Assembly (NCBI GenBank): GCA_022009855.1
Contig: CP091727.1
Coordinates: forward strand, 3,844,001-3,908,000
Source of the DNA: Lentisphaeria bacterium
GTDB lineage: Bacteria > Verrucomicrobiota > Lentisphaeria > Victivallales > Victivallaceae
Length of the DNA stretch: 64,000 nucleotides
Direction of reading: 5' to 3'
Part shown: positions 20,148 to 30,447 of the stretch, piece after piece
Layout: each line of letters opens with the position of its first letter
Position numbering within the stretch: the first letter of the stretch is position 1
Notes under the pieces: generated by a model
Databases searched by the model: none
Told to the model about the DNA's origin: nothing
The model's input: the letters and a program-made list of their open reading frames with translations, nothing else
Program-made: the position numbers and the translations under genes

Positions 20148-23100
20148 TCAGTAGCAGTTCTTTCCCCGCTTGACCCACTCCCGGATCCGCTGGAAGAAGG
20201 CGTAGAGCGCCGGGATGAACGCGATGCCGATCAATGTGGCCAGCAGCATTCCGTAGAAGGTGGTCACTCCGATTGCCCGTCGGCTGCCCGCGCCGGCTCC
20301 GGTCGCCACCACCATCGGGTAGACGCCGATGATGAAGCTCCAGGCTGTCATCAGCACCGCGCGGTAGCGCTGTTTGAACCCTTCCAGCGCGGACTCGTTG
20401 ACCGATTTCCCCGTGGCGCGTTCCTGTTTGGAGAACTCCACCATCAGAATCGCGTTCTTGCTGGCCAATCCGATCAGCATCACCAGGCCGAGCTGGGCAT
20501 AGATGCTCAATGAGAGGTCGCACAGATGCAGTCCGATGAAGCCGCCGAGCACCGCGATGGCGATCGAGGTGATCACCGGCAGTGGAATGCTCCAGCTTTC
20601 ATACTGGCCGACCAGGAAGAGGTAACCGAAGACCAGAGCCAGCAGCATCAGACCGACGATCTTCCCTTCGTTGCCACGCTCCTGGTAACTCATGTCGGTC
20701 CAGCTGATCTGATAGTCATGCGGAATCTTGTCCCGCACGATCTGTTCGATCCGTTTCATCAGTGCGCCGCTGCTCACGCCCGGCATCGCCTGAGCGTTGA
20801 CCGCGGCGGCCATCGCCAGGTTGAACCGTTCGATCTGACGTGGTCCGATCATGTAGGAGACGCTGGCGATGGCGCTCAGCGGCACCATCTTGCCGTCGTT
20901 GGTCTGCACTTGAATCTGACTGATGTCGGAGAGCCGCGAGCGTTCCTCCGCCTCTGATTGCACCTTTACCTTGAAGCTGTAGCCGTAGAGGTTGAAGTCG
21001 TTCACATAGTAGGAGGCAAGCTTGCTCTGCAGCGTGGTGAACACCCGGCTGATCGGGATGTTCATCGATTCGGCCTTGCTGCGGTCGAGATCAAGATAGA
21101 GCTGCGGCGTGTTCGCGTTGAATGAACTGAACGCATAGAGCGCTTCCGGCGCCACCTGTTTGTTGTTGAGATTGGCGAGCAGGCCGTTCAGAGTGCTCGC
21201 CAGCTCCTGCGGCGTCTGGTTGCCGGTCGCCTGAAGCACGAAGCTGACGCCGCCGGTGACGCCGAGACCCATGATCGCCGGCGGCAGGAAGGCGTTGATC
21301 TTCGCCGACGGGATCGAGGCGGTCTCCTGCAGGATCTTCTCCTGAATTGCCTCGACCGAAAGATCCGGCGTGGTCCGTTCGGACCAGTCTTTGAGTTTTG
21401 CGATCATCAGACCGACGTTCTCCCCTTCGCCGCCGATGAAGCTGAAGCCGCTCACCGAGAGCACGTCCTGCACCCCGGGGATCTTGGAGATCTTCTCATA
21501 CGCCTCCTGAATGGCCTGCTCCGTACGGTAGAGCGTCGCCCCGGGCGGGAGTTCGATGTCGCACATGATGGCGCCCTTGTCCTCCGGCGGGAGGAAGGAG
21601 CTCTCGGTGTTTTCGAAGAACCAGTAGTTCGCCGCCAGCACTCCGGCGAAGAGGATCAGCATGATGATCACCCGGCGGACCAGCAGTCCGGCGAAGAGCA
21701 TGTAGCCGCTCCGGCTGAAGTTGAGCACCCGGTTGAAGCCCCGGAACACGATGTTCTTATCCGGATTGTAGGGGCGCAGAAGCAGCGAGCAGAGCGCGGG
21801 GCTGAGGGTCAGCGCGTTGATTGTGGAAATGCACAGAGCGATGCACATCGTCACCGAGAACTGCAGATAGATCGTTCCGACCATGCCGCCGTAGAAGCCG
21901 ACCGGTGCATAGATCGCCACGATCACCAGCGTGGTGGCGAGAATCGCCCCGGTAATCTGCTGCATGCTCTTGATGGTCGCCTCTTTCGGCGGAAGATGCT
22001 CTTCTTCGATGATGCGCATACAGTTTTCGACCACAATGATGGCGTCGTCCACCAGTGAACCGATCACCAGAATCAGCGCGAACATCGTCAGCACGTTGAT
22101 CGAAAACCCGAGCGGCACCAGCACGACGAAGGTGCCGATGAGGCTGACCGGAATCGCCAGCGTCGGAATCAGCGTGGCGCGCCAGTCCTGCAGGAAGAGG
22201 TAGGTCACCGCGACCACCAGGATCAGTGCGACCACCAGCGTTTCGACAATTTCCGCCATCGTCGTACGGATGTATTCGGTCGGGTCGTAGCCCAGCTCGT
22301 AGCTGATTCCTTTCGGGAAGCGTTCGGAGAGCTCCTTGAGCCGCGCGTTGGCCGCATTGATGACGTTGAGCGCGTTGGCGTCGTCGTTGCGGTAGATCGC
22401 CACGGAGACCGATTCCCGGCCGTTGAAACGGCTGTTGTTCGAATAGTTTTCCGCGCCGAGTTCCAGACGGGCGATGTCGCGCAGTTTGGTCAGCTGACCC
22501 TTGCTGCCGACCTTGATCACGATGTCGCCGAACTGTTCGGTCGTCTTGAGGCGGCCAAGGGTGTTCACCTTGAGCTGGAGATATTCGTTGCTGCTTTCGG
22601 CGCCGACGGTTCCGGCGGCGGCCTGAACGTTCTGCGATTCGATGGCGGAGATGACATCTTCCGGCTTGATCTTCAAGGCGGACATGCGCATGGGATCGAG
22701 CCAGACACGCATGGAGTAGTTGCGCTCACCCCCAGATGGCGACATCGCTGATGCCGTCGATTCGGGCGAGTTCATCCTTGACGTGGATTCGCACGTAGTT
22801 GGAGAGCTCCAGCTGCGAGACCTCCGTTCCGTCGGTGGTGAAGGCGTACATGCCGAGAATGTCGCTCGACCGCTTCTTGACCTGAACGCCGAGCGCTTTC
22901 ACTTCGGCGGGGAGGGAGGGTTCGGCGCGGCTGACGGCGTTCTGCACGTTGACCTGCGCGATATCGGTATCGGTCCCCGGCTTGAAGGTGATGCTCAGCT
23001 GATAGCTGCCGGAGTTGTTCGATTGCGAGGAGAAGTAGATCATATCCTCGATGCCGTTCGCTTCGGATTCGATGACCGTCGCGACGGTTTCGGCGATCAC

Positions 23101-23268
23101 TTCGGCGCTGGCGCCGGGATAGCTGGCGGAAACCATGATCTGCGGCGGCGCAATCTCCGGATATTCGGCGACAGGCACCTGGAAGAGGCAGAGCACTCCG
23201 GCGATCACCGTGACGATGGAGATCACGAAGGAGAGCTTCGGGCGCTCGATGAAGATTCTGGAAATCAT
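20148..23268 (-). CDS. RND multidrug efflux transporter, AcrB/HAE1 family, one frameshift
   Basis: About 1039 residues once the five-G run (minus strand) near 22730 is read as four (DVAIWGERNYSMRVWLDP). It has the full HAE1 layout: TM1 (KLSFVISIVTVIAGVLCLF), a porter domain with PPQIMVSASYPGAS, TM2-6 with LVLVPLGFSINVLTMFALIL and GSLVDDAIIVVEN (the proton-relay Asp pair), a second porter region, and TM7-12 with LVMLIGLASKNAILMVEF. It is the inner membrane pump of a tripartite efflux system with the adaptor upstream. No outer membrane TolC homologue is seen in the window. Confidence 0.93.
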
Positions 23269-23289
23269 GATCGAAAACCTTTCCCCGCT

Positions 23290-24404
23290 TTACTTCGCCG
23301 GAACCGGATTGACCTGCGCGCCCGGCGCCGCCTTGTGTGTGCCGTCCACAATGACGATTTCGCCCGGCTTGACCCCTTCGAGGATGGTCTGGAGGTTGCC
23401 GATCATCGCGCCGAGCCGCACATCGCGGCGTTCGACCTTGTTTGCCGGAGTCACGACGTAGATGTAATTGCCTTTGGCGTCGGTCATCAGGGCGGAGAGC
23501 TTGACGGCCGGATATTTTTTGTCCGCGACTTTGGAAATCATGACGGTGACGAGACCGCCGGGAACCAGCTTGGCGTCGGGGGTTCGGGAAACGTGCCCAG
23601 ATCTGCATGGTGCTGGTGTCGGTATCGACCTTGTTGTCCACCAGAGCGACTTTACCGTTCAGAGGATACGCCGTGTCGTCCGCGAGCTTCAGGCGGATCT
23701 GCGCCTTCTGCTTCATCGTCTCGATATCGCCGAACATCGATTGAAATCCCGCTCGCTGATGGCGAAGTTTACATAGATCGGGTCGATCTGAACGATGTCG
23801 ACAAGTTCTCCTGTCGAGGGAGTCACATAGTTGCCCACCGTGAGTGTCACCTTGCCGATCCGGCCGGTGATGGGGGCGTAGATGCGGGTGTAGCTCAGGT
23901 TGTTTTCCGCATCGAGCAGCGAAGCCTCCGCTTCGGCGAATTTCGCCTTGTTGAGATTGTAGAGACGTTCGGCGTCATCGTAGGTGCTTTTGGAGACAGC
24001 CTGCTGCTGTTCGAGCGTCTTCTGGCGTTCATAGTTGATCTTCGCGTAGTTGAGTTCCGCCTTGCACTGATCCACCTTCGCTCTGGCCGCCAGCATCTGA
24101 GCGCGGTAGGTGGTGTCCTCCAGCTCGTAGAGCAGCTGCCCTTTTTAACCATGTCGCCTTCGCTGAACTTGATGGAGTTGATGTTGCCGGAGATGCGTGG
24201 AATCAGCGAGACCTCTTCGATCGCCTCCAGCCGCCCCGGGATGGTCCGGGTGGAGGATTCCGAGATTTCGACCGCCGGTTCGACCAGGACGCTGGCGACC
24301 GGCTGTGCGGGTTTCCCCGCCGGTTTGTCTGCGGCGGCGGCGCTCAGTGTGAGCAGCCCCGCCATTCCCAGAATGGCCGCTTTGCAGTAGGTTGTCTGAT
24401 GCAT
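23290..24404 (-). CDS. RND efflux periplasmic adaptor (membrane fusion protein), frameshifted
   Basis: The start at 24404 follows AAGGAGAAC. A signal peptide (AAILGMAGLLTLSAAAADKP) leads into the lipoyl-like half (VSLIPRISGNINSIKFSEGDMVKKG), a coiled-coil hairpin (AKVDQCKAELNYAKINYERQ to LLDAENNLSYTRIYAPITG), the beta-barrel (KVTLTVGNYVTPSTGELVDI) and a membrane-proximal end (YIYVVTPANKVERRDVRLG). About 371 residues after three to four corrections, near 24147, 23740, 23590 and 23545. It links the RND pump to an outer membrane channel. It lies between marR (13 bp upstream) and the pump (21 bp downstream). Confidence 0.88.
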
Positions 24405-24417
24405 GATATTGTTCTCC

Positions 24418-24888
24418 TTAATTGGTTTGCAGTTCGCAGTTGAATTGATCGAGCAGCTCAATCAGATGAGCGTTCTCTTCGGCCGGGTGGCGGGCGAGAA
24501 AGCGTCCGGTCATGTGGCTGAAACGTTGTTCCAGTTCCCGGATGAGGCGGCGTCCGCTTTCGGAAAGCCGGATTCGGACCGCCCGGCGATCCTCCTCATC
24601 CTGGCGGCGTTCCAGCAGCTCCCGACGGACGAACATTTCCACCATTGCCGAAGCAGCTCCGGACGTGAGCGAAAGCGAGGCTGCGAGTTCTTTGAGACTG
24701 ACCCCTTCCGGTCTGGCTTCGGTCAGAATACAGATGTTGCGCAGCAGTTGCTGCTGGCGCAGGGTGAGGTTCATCGCGAGTTCGATTTCGTGTGGCCGCT
24801 GCTGGTCCAGCGCGGACTCCCGCAGACGGTCCACGATCTGGAAAAGCAGTCGCCAGAGTGCGGCGTCTGCTGACTGATTTCTTTCCAT
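24418..24888 (-). CDS. MarR family transcriptional regulator
   Basis: 156 residues, intact. The winged helix-turn-helix is seen as LKELAASLSLTSGAASAMVEMF, followed by the wing RRQDEEDRRAVRIRLSESGRRL, typical of MarR. It is the first gene of the efflux operon, so it probably autorepresses and is relieved by a drug-like ligand. The promoter and a CCTGT/ACAGG inverted repeat lie just upstream. Confidence 0.9.
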   Translation of the reverse strand: MERNQSADAALWRLLFQIVDRLRESALDQQRPHEIELAMNLTLRQQQLLRNICILTEARPEGVSLKELAASLSLTSGAASAMVEMFVRRELLERRQDEEDRRAVRIRLSESGRRLIRELEQRFSHMTGRFLARHPAEENAHLIELLDQFNCELQTN

Positions 24889-24904
24889 ACTATATATCGT
24901 TTCT

Positions 24905-24950
24905 CCTGTTTGACAGGCATATAAAATACCACCTTTTTAATATTTTGCAA
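24905..24950 (-). promoter_or_regulatory. Predicted marR operon promoter with candidate MarR operator
   Basis: On the minus strand, TTGCAA (24945-24950) and TATTTT (24923-24928) are 16 bp apart. The perfect inverted repeat CCTGT-TTG-ACAGG at 24905-24917 sits just downstream of the -10, a position suited to autorepression. Confidence 0.5.
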
Positions 24951-25118
24951 ATCCTAATTACTTCCAATATCTAACTTTTTTATTTCGGAAAGCGTTCTGA
25001 ATCCGAACCGGAATGTTGCGCGGGGCGGAATCGGCGAAAATCACGGGCCGCTTCCGGAAAACGAACCCGCGGCTTGGTGGTTGCGCCGGTTTTTTGTGAA
25101 AACAGCAACTTCCGTTCC

Positions 25119-25146
25119 TTGCAAAGCGGGAAAAAGGGGATATATT
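25119..25146 (+). promoter_or_regulatory. Predicted rplU-purC promoter
   Basis: TTGCAA (25119-25124) and TATATT (25141-25146) are 16 bp apart. The 60-nt leader to rplU contains no obvious structured element. Confidence 0.6.
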
Positions 25147-25219
25147 ATCAGGATTATGTGCGAATGGTTGAAACTGAATGAAAGTTTTTTGAAATCACCA
25201 GTTGAAGGAGCAAAAAAGA

Positions 25220-25534
25220 ATGTATGCGATCATCAAAACCGGCGGCAAGCAGTATAAGGTCAAAACCGGCGATCTCGTCGAGGTCGAAAAGCTCGACGCC
25301 GAAGTCGGCGGCAAAGTGACTTTCTCCGAGGTCCTCGCTGTCGGGGAAGAGGGCGGGCAGCTCAATGTCGGTTCGCCGCTCGTCGCGGGCGCTTCGGTCG
25401 AGGCGGTGGTCAAGGATCAGTTCCGCGGCAAGAAGATCGTGGTTTTCAAGATGAAGCGCCGCAAGGGATATCGTCGTACCCGCGGGCATCGTCAGGGGCT
25501 GACCCGCGTCGAAATCGGCGAAATCAAGGGTTGA
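25220..25534 (+). CDS. rplU: 50S ribosomal protein L21
   Basis: 104 residues, the usual length. The N-terminus MYAIIKTGGKQYKVKTGD and the C-terminal KMKRRKGYRRTRGHRQGLT are diagnostic of bL21, which binds 23S rRNA with L20. The ATG at 25220 has GAAGGAG 9 bp upstream. In most bacteria rpmA (L27) follows directly; here purC follows 6 bp after the stop. Confidence 0.97.
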   Translation: MYAIIKTGGKQYKVKTGDLVEVEKLDAEVGGKVTFSEVLAVGEEGGQLNVGSPLVAGASVEAVVKDQFRGKKIVVFKMKRRKGYRRTRGHRQGLTRVEIGEIKG

Positions 25535-25540
25535 ATTGCG

Positions 25541-26441
25541 ATGTTGTACGATGCCAACGGCGCCCTGATGCAGACGGAACTGCCGGGGATTCCACTCGTC
25601 AATCGCGGCAAGGTGCGCGACGTCTATGATCTTGGCGATGCGCTGCTGTTTGTGGCGACCGACCGGTTGAGCGCGTTTGACGTGGTCATGCCCAACGGTG
25701 TGCCGCGCAAAGGCGAAGTCCTGACGCAGATCTCGCTGTTCTGGTTCGACCTGATGCGGGATGTCCCGAACCATCTGATTTCCGCGGATGTCACCACCCG
25801 GCCGGAACTGAAGGCGTATGTCAAGGATCTGCAGGGGCGGTCGATGATCGTCCGCAAGGCGAAGGTGATTCCGGTGGAGTGCATCGTCCGGGGGGTATCT
25901 GGTCGGCAGCGGCTGGAAGGATTATCAGAAGTGCGGCATCGTTTCCGGCATCCGGCTTCGTCCCGGCTATCAGCAGGCGTCGAAACTGGATGAACCGCTG
26001 TTTACCCCGTCGAGCAAGGCGGCGGCGGGCGAACACGATGAAGCGATCTCCTTTGAACAGGTTGTGGAACTGATCGGCGCGGAGAAGGCGGCGGAAATCC
26101 GTGATCTCTCTCTCAAGATCTACACCACGGCGCGCGATTATGCGGAAAAACGGGGGATCATTGTCGCCGATACCAAATTCGAGTTCGGCGAAGTCGACGG
26201 GAAGGTGATTCTGGTCGATGAGGTGCTCACGCCCGATTCGAGCCGTTTCTGGCCGGCGGATCAGTACCGTGTCGGCAGCAGTCCGGTCAGCCTTGACAAG
26301 CAGTTCGTGCGCGATTATCTCGAAACGCTCGACTGGAACAAGACCGCCCCCGGGCCGGTTATTCCCGCCGACGTCGTCGAAAAGACCAGCCGGAAGTATC
26401 TGGACGCGTACCGGATGCTCACCGGGCGCTCTCTCCGGTAG
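25541..26441 (+). CDS. purC: Phosphoribosylaminoimidazole-succinocarboxamide synthase
   Basis: About 299 residues, the long (non-fused) PurC form, after reading the six-G run at 25890-25895 as five (VRGYLVGSGWKDYQ). Motifs: VNRGKVRDVYDLGD (ATP loop), DRLSAFDVVMPNGVPRKGEV, GIIVADTKFEFGEVDGKVIL and DEVLTPDSSRFWPADQY. It catalyses the ATP-dependent joining of CAIR and aspartate in de novo purine synthesis. The start at 25541 is favoured by spacing to rplU; 25568 is an alternative. Confidence 0.95.
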
Positions 26442-26462
26442 GGAGTCGGTCGGGATTGGGGC

Positions 26463-26493
26463 GGCGGCCGTTGGCCGGCCGCCCTTTCTGTTT
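26463..26493 (+). terminator. Intrinsic terminator after purC
   Basis: An 8-bp GC-only stem (26463-26470 with 26476-26483), then a pyrimidine-rich tail with T runs. Confidence 0.75.
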
Positions 26494-26509
26494 CAGGAGT
26501 TTTTGATTC

Positions 26510-27256
26510 ATGCCGGATCTCTTCAATGAATTCACTTTTCTCCAGATGCTGACACTGATCGTCAGTGCCGTTCTGATCGGGATCAACAAGACGGCGATTC
26601 CCGGAATCGGCGTCTTGCCGGTGGTGCTGCTGACGATGGCGTTTCCAGCCCGTCTTTCGACTGGGCTGCAGCTGATTATGCTGGCGATGACCGACCTCCT
26701 GGCGGTCGCCTGGTATCGACGTCATGCGGATTGGAAGATTGTGCTCCGGCTGCTTCCGTGGGCATTTGCCGGTCTGGCGCTCGGCTCCTGGACACTGCGC
26801 TATGTCAGTGATGAAGCGATGCGGCCTCTGCTGGGAGCGATTGTTCTGATTCTTGCGGCGCTCAATCTCCTGCGCGCCAGGCTGGCGCCGGAAAAAATTC
26901 CTTCCGGTTCGGCGGTGGCGGCCGCCTGCGGGGTGACGCTCGGATTTACCACGCAGGTGGCGAATGCGGCGGGGCCGGTGGCGGCGATCTATTTTCTCGC
27001 GATGAAGCTGCCCAAGGAGAAGTACATGGGGTGCAGCGCCTGGTTTTTCCTGATCATCAACTGGACCAAGCTGCCGATCTTTCTCTGGGAGGGGCGGATC
27101 ACGATGGAGGCGTTGAAGATCGACCTTGTGATGATCCCGTTCCTGCTGATCGGCGCCGCGCTCGGAATTCTGCTGCTTTCGAAGATGCCGCAGAAACTTT
27201 TCGAAAACATCATTCAGGTTCTTGTGGTGGCGACAGCGATCAAGCTTTTCTTCTAA
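26510..27256 (+). CDS. TauE/SafE family permease
   Basis: 248 residues, intact, with about eight hydrophobic segments. It starts LTLIVSAVLIGINKTAIPGIG, and the Gly-rich first repeat and the later TLGFTTQVANAAGPVAAIYFL repeat are hallmarks of the TauE/SafE (sulfite/anion exporter-like) family. It is an inner membrane transporter; the substrate (sulfite, sulfoacetate, or other anion) cannot be told from sequence. A GGAG RBS lies in the tail of the upstream terminator. Its TAA overlaps the stop of the convergent amidohydrolase. Confidence 0.85.
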   Translation: MPDLFNEFTFLQMLTLIVSAVLIGINKTAIPGIGVLPVVLLTMAFPARLSTGLQLIMLAMTDLLAVAWYRRHADWKIVLRLLPWAFAGLALGSWTLRYVSDEAMRPLLGAIVLILAALNLLRARLAPEKIPSGSAVAAACGVTLGFTTQVANAAGPVAAIYFLAMKLPKEKYMGCSAWFFLIINWTKLPIFLWEGRITMEALKIDLVMIPFLLIGAALGILLLSKMPQKLFENIIQVLVVATAIKLFF

Positions 27257-28085
27257 TTCGCAGTCGAATCCGGCACGTCACTGGGGGCGGTGTCGGGCAG
27301 GTCCAGCAGCATTGCCGCATTTTTCCAGAAGATCTGTTCCCGCTCTTCACACGTGAGCGGCAGGGAGCGGATGAAGGCGAGCTGCTTTTTTCTGGCTGCA
27401 CCATGGGCTGTCGGTCCCGAAGAGGATCCATTCGGCACCGTGGCGGCGGATGATCCTTACCAGCCGTTCCGGCTCGATGTACTCCGGCGTGACAAAAGCG
27501 AGATCGAAATAAACCGGCAGACCGAGCAGATACTTCTCCACATCATCCCACAAGGTCATTGAGCCGAGATGCGCCAGTACCAGCCGGAGTTCCGGAAAGC
27601 GGCGGTGAAATGCCGCCAGTCGTTCCGGATCGGTGTGCCACGGCGGCTGGAACATGATGTCGTAGCCGGCATGAGTCACGACGAAGAGGCCGAGTTCGCA
27701 GCACCGTTCCCAGAGCGGGAACAGCCGCTCCTCGCTGAATTCGAATCGCTGATATTCCGGATGGAGTTTGATCCCCTTCAGCCCGGAGTCCGCGATGAAA
27801 TCCAGAGTTGTTTCCGGATCGGGATCGTCGGGGTGAATGGAGCCGGTGAAGAAGACCGGTGCTCGATTCTGTTCGGCCGCCCAGCGGTTCACCCCAGGGC
27901 TGTTTGCGGGGTTGGTGACCAGTCCCAGCGCAAAGGGAATAATCGATTCCGGCTTCGCGCATTGAGGCGATCAATCCGTCGCGTGTGCCGTCGGTCGCGG
28001 GCTCGAGGCGCCCCTGTACCGCGCTGAGCGCCTTGGCAACGACCTTTTCCGGATAACAGTGAGTGTGGAAGTCAATAACCATCAT
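27253..28085 (-). CDS. Amidohydrolase family (TatD/ACMSD-like barrel) metal-dependent hydrolase, frameshifted
   Basis: The N-terminal VIDFHTHCYPE holds the HxH metal ligands. Later strands give FFTGSIHPDD, GLKGIKLHPEYQRF, LFVVTHAGYD, LVLAHLGSM and WILFGTDSPW (catalytic Asp), matching amidohydrolase-2 type enzymes. The C-terminus (REQIFWKNAAMLLDL) fits the usual last helix. Frame corrections are needed near 27895 and 27405. The substrate is unknown; it is probably a small metabolic hydrolase or decarboxylase. A strong terminator separates it from the SDR gene upstream, so it may depend on read-through or an unseen promoter. Confidence 0.8.
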
Positions 28086-28087
28086 GC

Positions 28088-28122
28088 AAAAAGGCGGGAA
28101 CCGGTTCCATGCGGTTCCCGCC
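28088..28122 (-). terminator. Intrinsic terminator after the extended SDR gene
   Basis: A perfect 10-bp stem (28093-28102 with 28113-28122), then TTTTTG on the minus strand, 18 bp past the stop at 28140. Confidence 0.85.
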
Positions 28123-28139
28123 CGGGCGTCTCTCTGTTT

Positions 28140-29304
28140 TCAGCAGTGCGGTTCGCGGTCAAGCGGCGCATTGGCCAGCGTCTGGAGCCATTCGACATTC
28201 GGGAAGTAGTCCTTGTAGAAGGAACGGATCAGAATCTCCAGCCCCTTCTGGCCATACTCCCAGTCGAGAATCTTGTCGCCGAGCGCCTTGCGGACGTTGC
28301 TCTGATCGAAAACGATGTCTGAAGAGAAATAGGGGAAGAGGTCGCCGAGGAAGCGCGCCATCAATTTGTTGTCCATCGTTTCCGCGACCGGGCCGCCGTT
28401 GACGGTGGTTCCATCGAGGCGGAGCACCCGGCAGATGGAGTTTTTCGATCTGATGGGTCGAAAGCGGGCTTTCGCCGGTGATGTGATACGCCTGATTGTT
28501 GACCGGCTGCTGGAAGAGGGCGGTAATTGCCTCCTGGACGTAGTCGATCGGTACGAAATAGACGTGCTCGGAAGGCACCGTGGCAAAGTTGATCTGCAGA
28601 TTGGCCCAGCCGGTGTGATCGATATGGTGCTTGGTGCAGTAGTGGCTTTTGAGTTTGCCCAGAAACTCCAGAATTCGATAGAAGGCCAGCGGCTTGCGGA
28701 TCCGGCCGTCAGAACGGCGGCCGGTGATGATCGCCGGCCGGTAGATCGTGAAGGGAATGCCCGAATTGCGGACCAGCATTTCCGCCTTGAATTTGCTCTC
28801 TTCGTACGGATTGTTGAATCCGTTGTCGATCGGCATATTCTCAAAAGCGGTCCCGACCAGCTTCCCGGCGATATAGGCGGTTCCGACATAATGGAACTCT
28901 TTCACCTTGAGCAGCTGGGCAAGTTTGACCATGTTTTCGGTGCCGTTGTAGTTGATACGGTAGGTGCGCCCGGTCGGATCTTTGCCGAGGTTGACGTCGG
29001 CGGCGCAGTGGAAGATGATCGTGGTCCCGGCAAGCAGCGGATTTTTCGCGAGCTCTTCCGGATTGATGGTGGTCACATCCCCCTCGATCACTTTGACCGA
29101 TTTCAGGATCCGGTCGGCGAGCTCGGGGCATCCGTCAAATCTGCACTCGTCGCGGATGACTTCCTCGGTTCTCTGCTGTGCGCTCTTTACCGCAGTTTTG
29201 CGGGCAAGACAGACGATTTCATAATCCTGCCGCTCACGAAGCAGCGCAACGACAAACGCACTGCCGACCAGACCGGTGATCCCGGTCAGAAAAATCTTTT
29301 CCAT
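28140..29304 (-). CDS. Extended SDR / thioester-reductase-like NAD(P)-dependent oxidoreductase, one frameshift
   Basis: About 387 residues. The Rossmann motif TGITGLVGSAFV is of the extended SDR type, with IIFHCAADVNLG, FHYVGTAYIAG, and the catalytic Tyr-Lys in NPYEESKFKAE. It matches the NAD-binding 'male sterility'/thioester reductase group, which reduces acyl or aminoacyl thioesters. Here it stands alone without a carrier protein or adenylation domain. The frame changes near 28440 (CRVLRLDGTTVNGG restores it) and the C-terminal helix ends APLDREPHC. The promoter is at 29351-29378. The substrate is not known. Confidence 0.8.
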
Positions 29305-29350
29305 CAGACACCTGAACAGTTTCTTTACGAACTTAATGTACGAAGAATTA

Positions 29351-29378
29351 ACTATACACCTTTTTTATGGAATTGCAA
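29351..29378 (-). promoter_or_regulatory. Predicted promoter of the extended SDR gene
   Basis: On the minus strand, TTGCAA (29373-29378) and TATAGT (29351-29356, preceded by GTG) are 16 bp apart. Confidence 0.6.
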
Positions 29379-29417
29379 GCAGTTTCTCCAAAAAAGCGGC
29401 ATCGCGCCGCCGGAGCC

Positions 29418-29446
29418 TTGACTTTGACATGATTCCGGGGTATTTT
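29418..29446 (+). promoter_or_regulatory. Predicted promoter of the zinc transporter operon
   Basis: TTGACT (29418-29423) and TATTTT (29441-29446) are 17 bp apart, 41 bp before the znuA start. No clear Zur palindrome could be identified. Confidence 0.55.
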
Positions 29447-29487
29447 ATCTGAAATGGATGCAACTTGTCAACGGGAGTTTTTCAATA

Positions 29488-30447
29488 ATGCCTTTTGCGC
29501 GTTTTTCAGCACTGTTTTCCATCGTTGCGGCACTGCTGCTCTGCGGGTGTGGCGACGAACCGGCCACCGCTCCCGGCGGCGCGATTACGGTGAGTGCCGG
29601 GCTGCCGCCGATCGCATACATCGCCAACCGGATCGGCGGCGATTTCATCCACGCGAAATCGGTGCTGCCGGAGGGGCGCAGTCCGCATGATTACTCTCCC
29701 GGTCCGCACGATATCCGCGCGGCCGCCGCTTCCCGGCTGTTTCTCACCACCCGGATGCCGTTTGAAAACACCCTGCTGCGCCCCCTTGCGCATGGAAATG
29801 TGAAGGTGGTGGATGTCTCGGAAGGCATTTCTCGAATTCCCTTCGGCGTGAACTGCGATCATCAGCATGCCGAAGATCCTCATGCCGGCCACGCGCATGC
29901 GCCCGGCGAATCGTGCAGCGATGACGGGCTTGATCCGCATGTATGGCTTTCGCTGGACAACGCGGTTCGTATTGCGGAGAACATCGCAAAGGCCTACGCC
30001 GCGCTCGATCCCGCCCATGCAGCCGTCTACCGGGCCAACCGGGAAGCGCTCTCCCGGGAATTTACCGCCCTGGAGCAGGAGGTGAAACGGGAACTGGCTC
30101 CTTATGCCGGCGCGGAATTCTACGTCTATCATCCGGCATTCGGGTATTTTGCCCATATGACCGGACTCGGACAGGCGGCGATTGAACTTGGCGGCAGGGA
30201 AGCGACCCCGGCCCATCTGGCCGGAATCATTCGTCGTGCGAGGGAGCATGGCGTTCGGGTGATTTTCGTTCAGCCGCAGTTCAATCCGGCCAGCGCTCGG
30301 GCACTGGCGCAGGCGATCGGCGGCGAGGTGGTCGGCATGGATCCACTGGCTGCCGATCTCCCTGCCAACATCCGGGAGATGACGCGGGTCCTCAAACAGG
30401 GATTCGCGGCCCGGAAGGAGAAATGGCAAGCCGATGAACGCCACTGA
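29488..30447 (+). CDS. znuA: Zinc/manganese ABC transporter substrate-binding lipoprotein
   Basis: 319 residues from ATG 29488 (GGGAG upstream). The lipobox is at LLLCGC. It has the cluster A-I fold with metal ligands in GRSPHDYSPGP, LDPHVWLSLDNA, YVYHPAFGYFAHMTGL and the late Asp in GMDPLAADLP. Around residues 120-143 there is a flexible loop with six His and a Cys at each end, typical of zinc-specific members. It binds the metal in the periplasm and delivers it to the permease. It overlaps the ATPase gene by 14 bp. Confidence 0.92.
   Translation: MPFARFSALFSIVAALLLCGCGDEPATAPGGAITVSAGLPPIAYIANRIGGDFIHAKSVLPEGRSPHDYSPGPHDIRAAAASRLFLTTRMPFENTLLRPLAHGNVKVVDVSEGISRIPFGVNCDHQHAEDPHAGHAHAPGESCSDDGLDPHVWLSLDNAVRIAENIAKAYAALDPAHAAVYRANREALSREFTALEQEVKRELAPYAGAEFYVYHPAFGYFAHMTGLGQAAIELGGREATPAHLAGIIRRAREHGVRVIFVQPQFNPASARALAQAIGGEVVGMDPLAADLPANIREMTRVLKQGFAARKEKWQADERH

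Noticed and set aside
22720..24390. A 556-codon plus-strand open frame
   Set aside because: It is antisense to the adaptor and RND genes and shows no domain or RBS.
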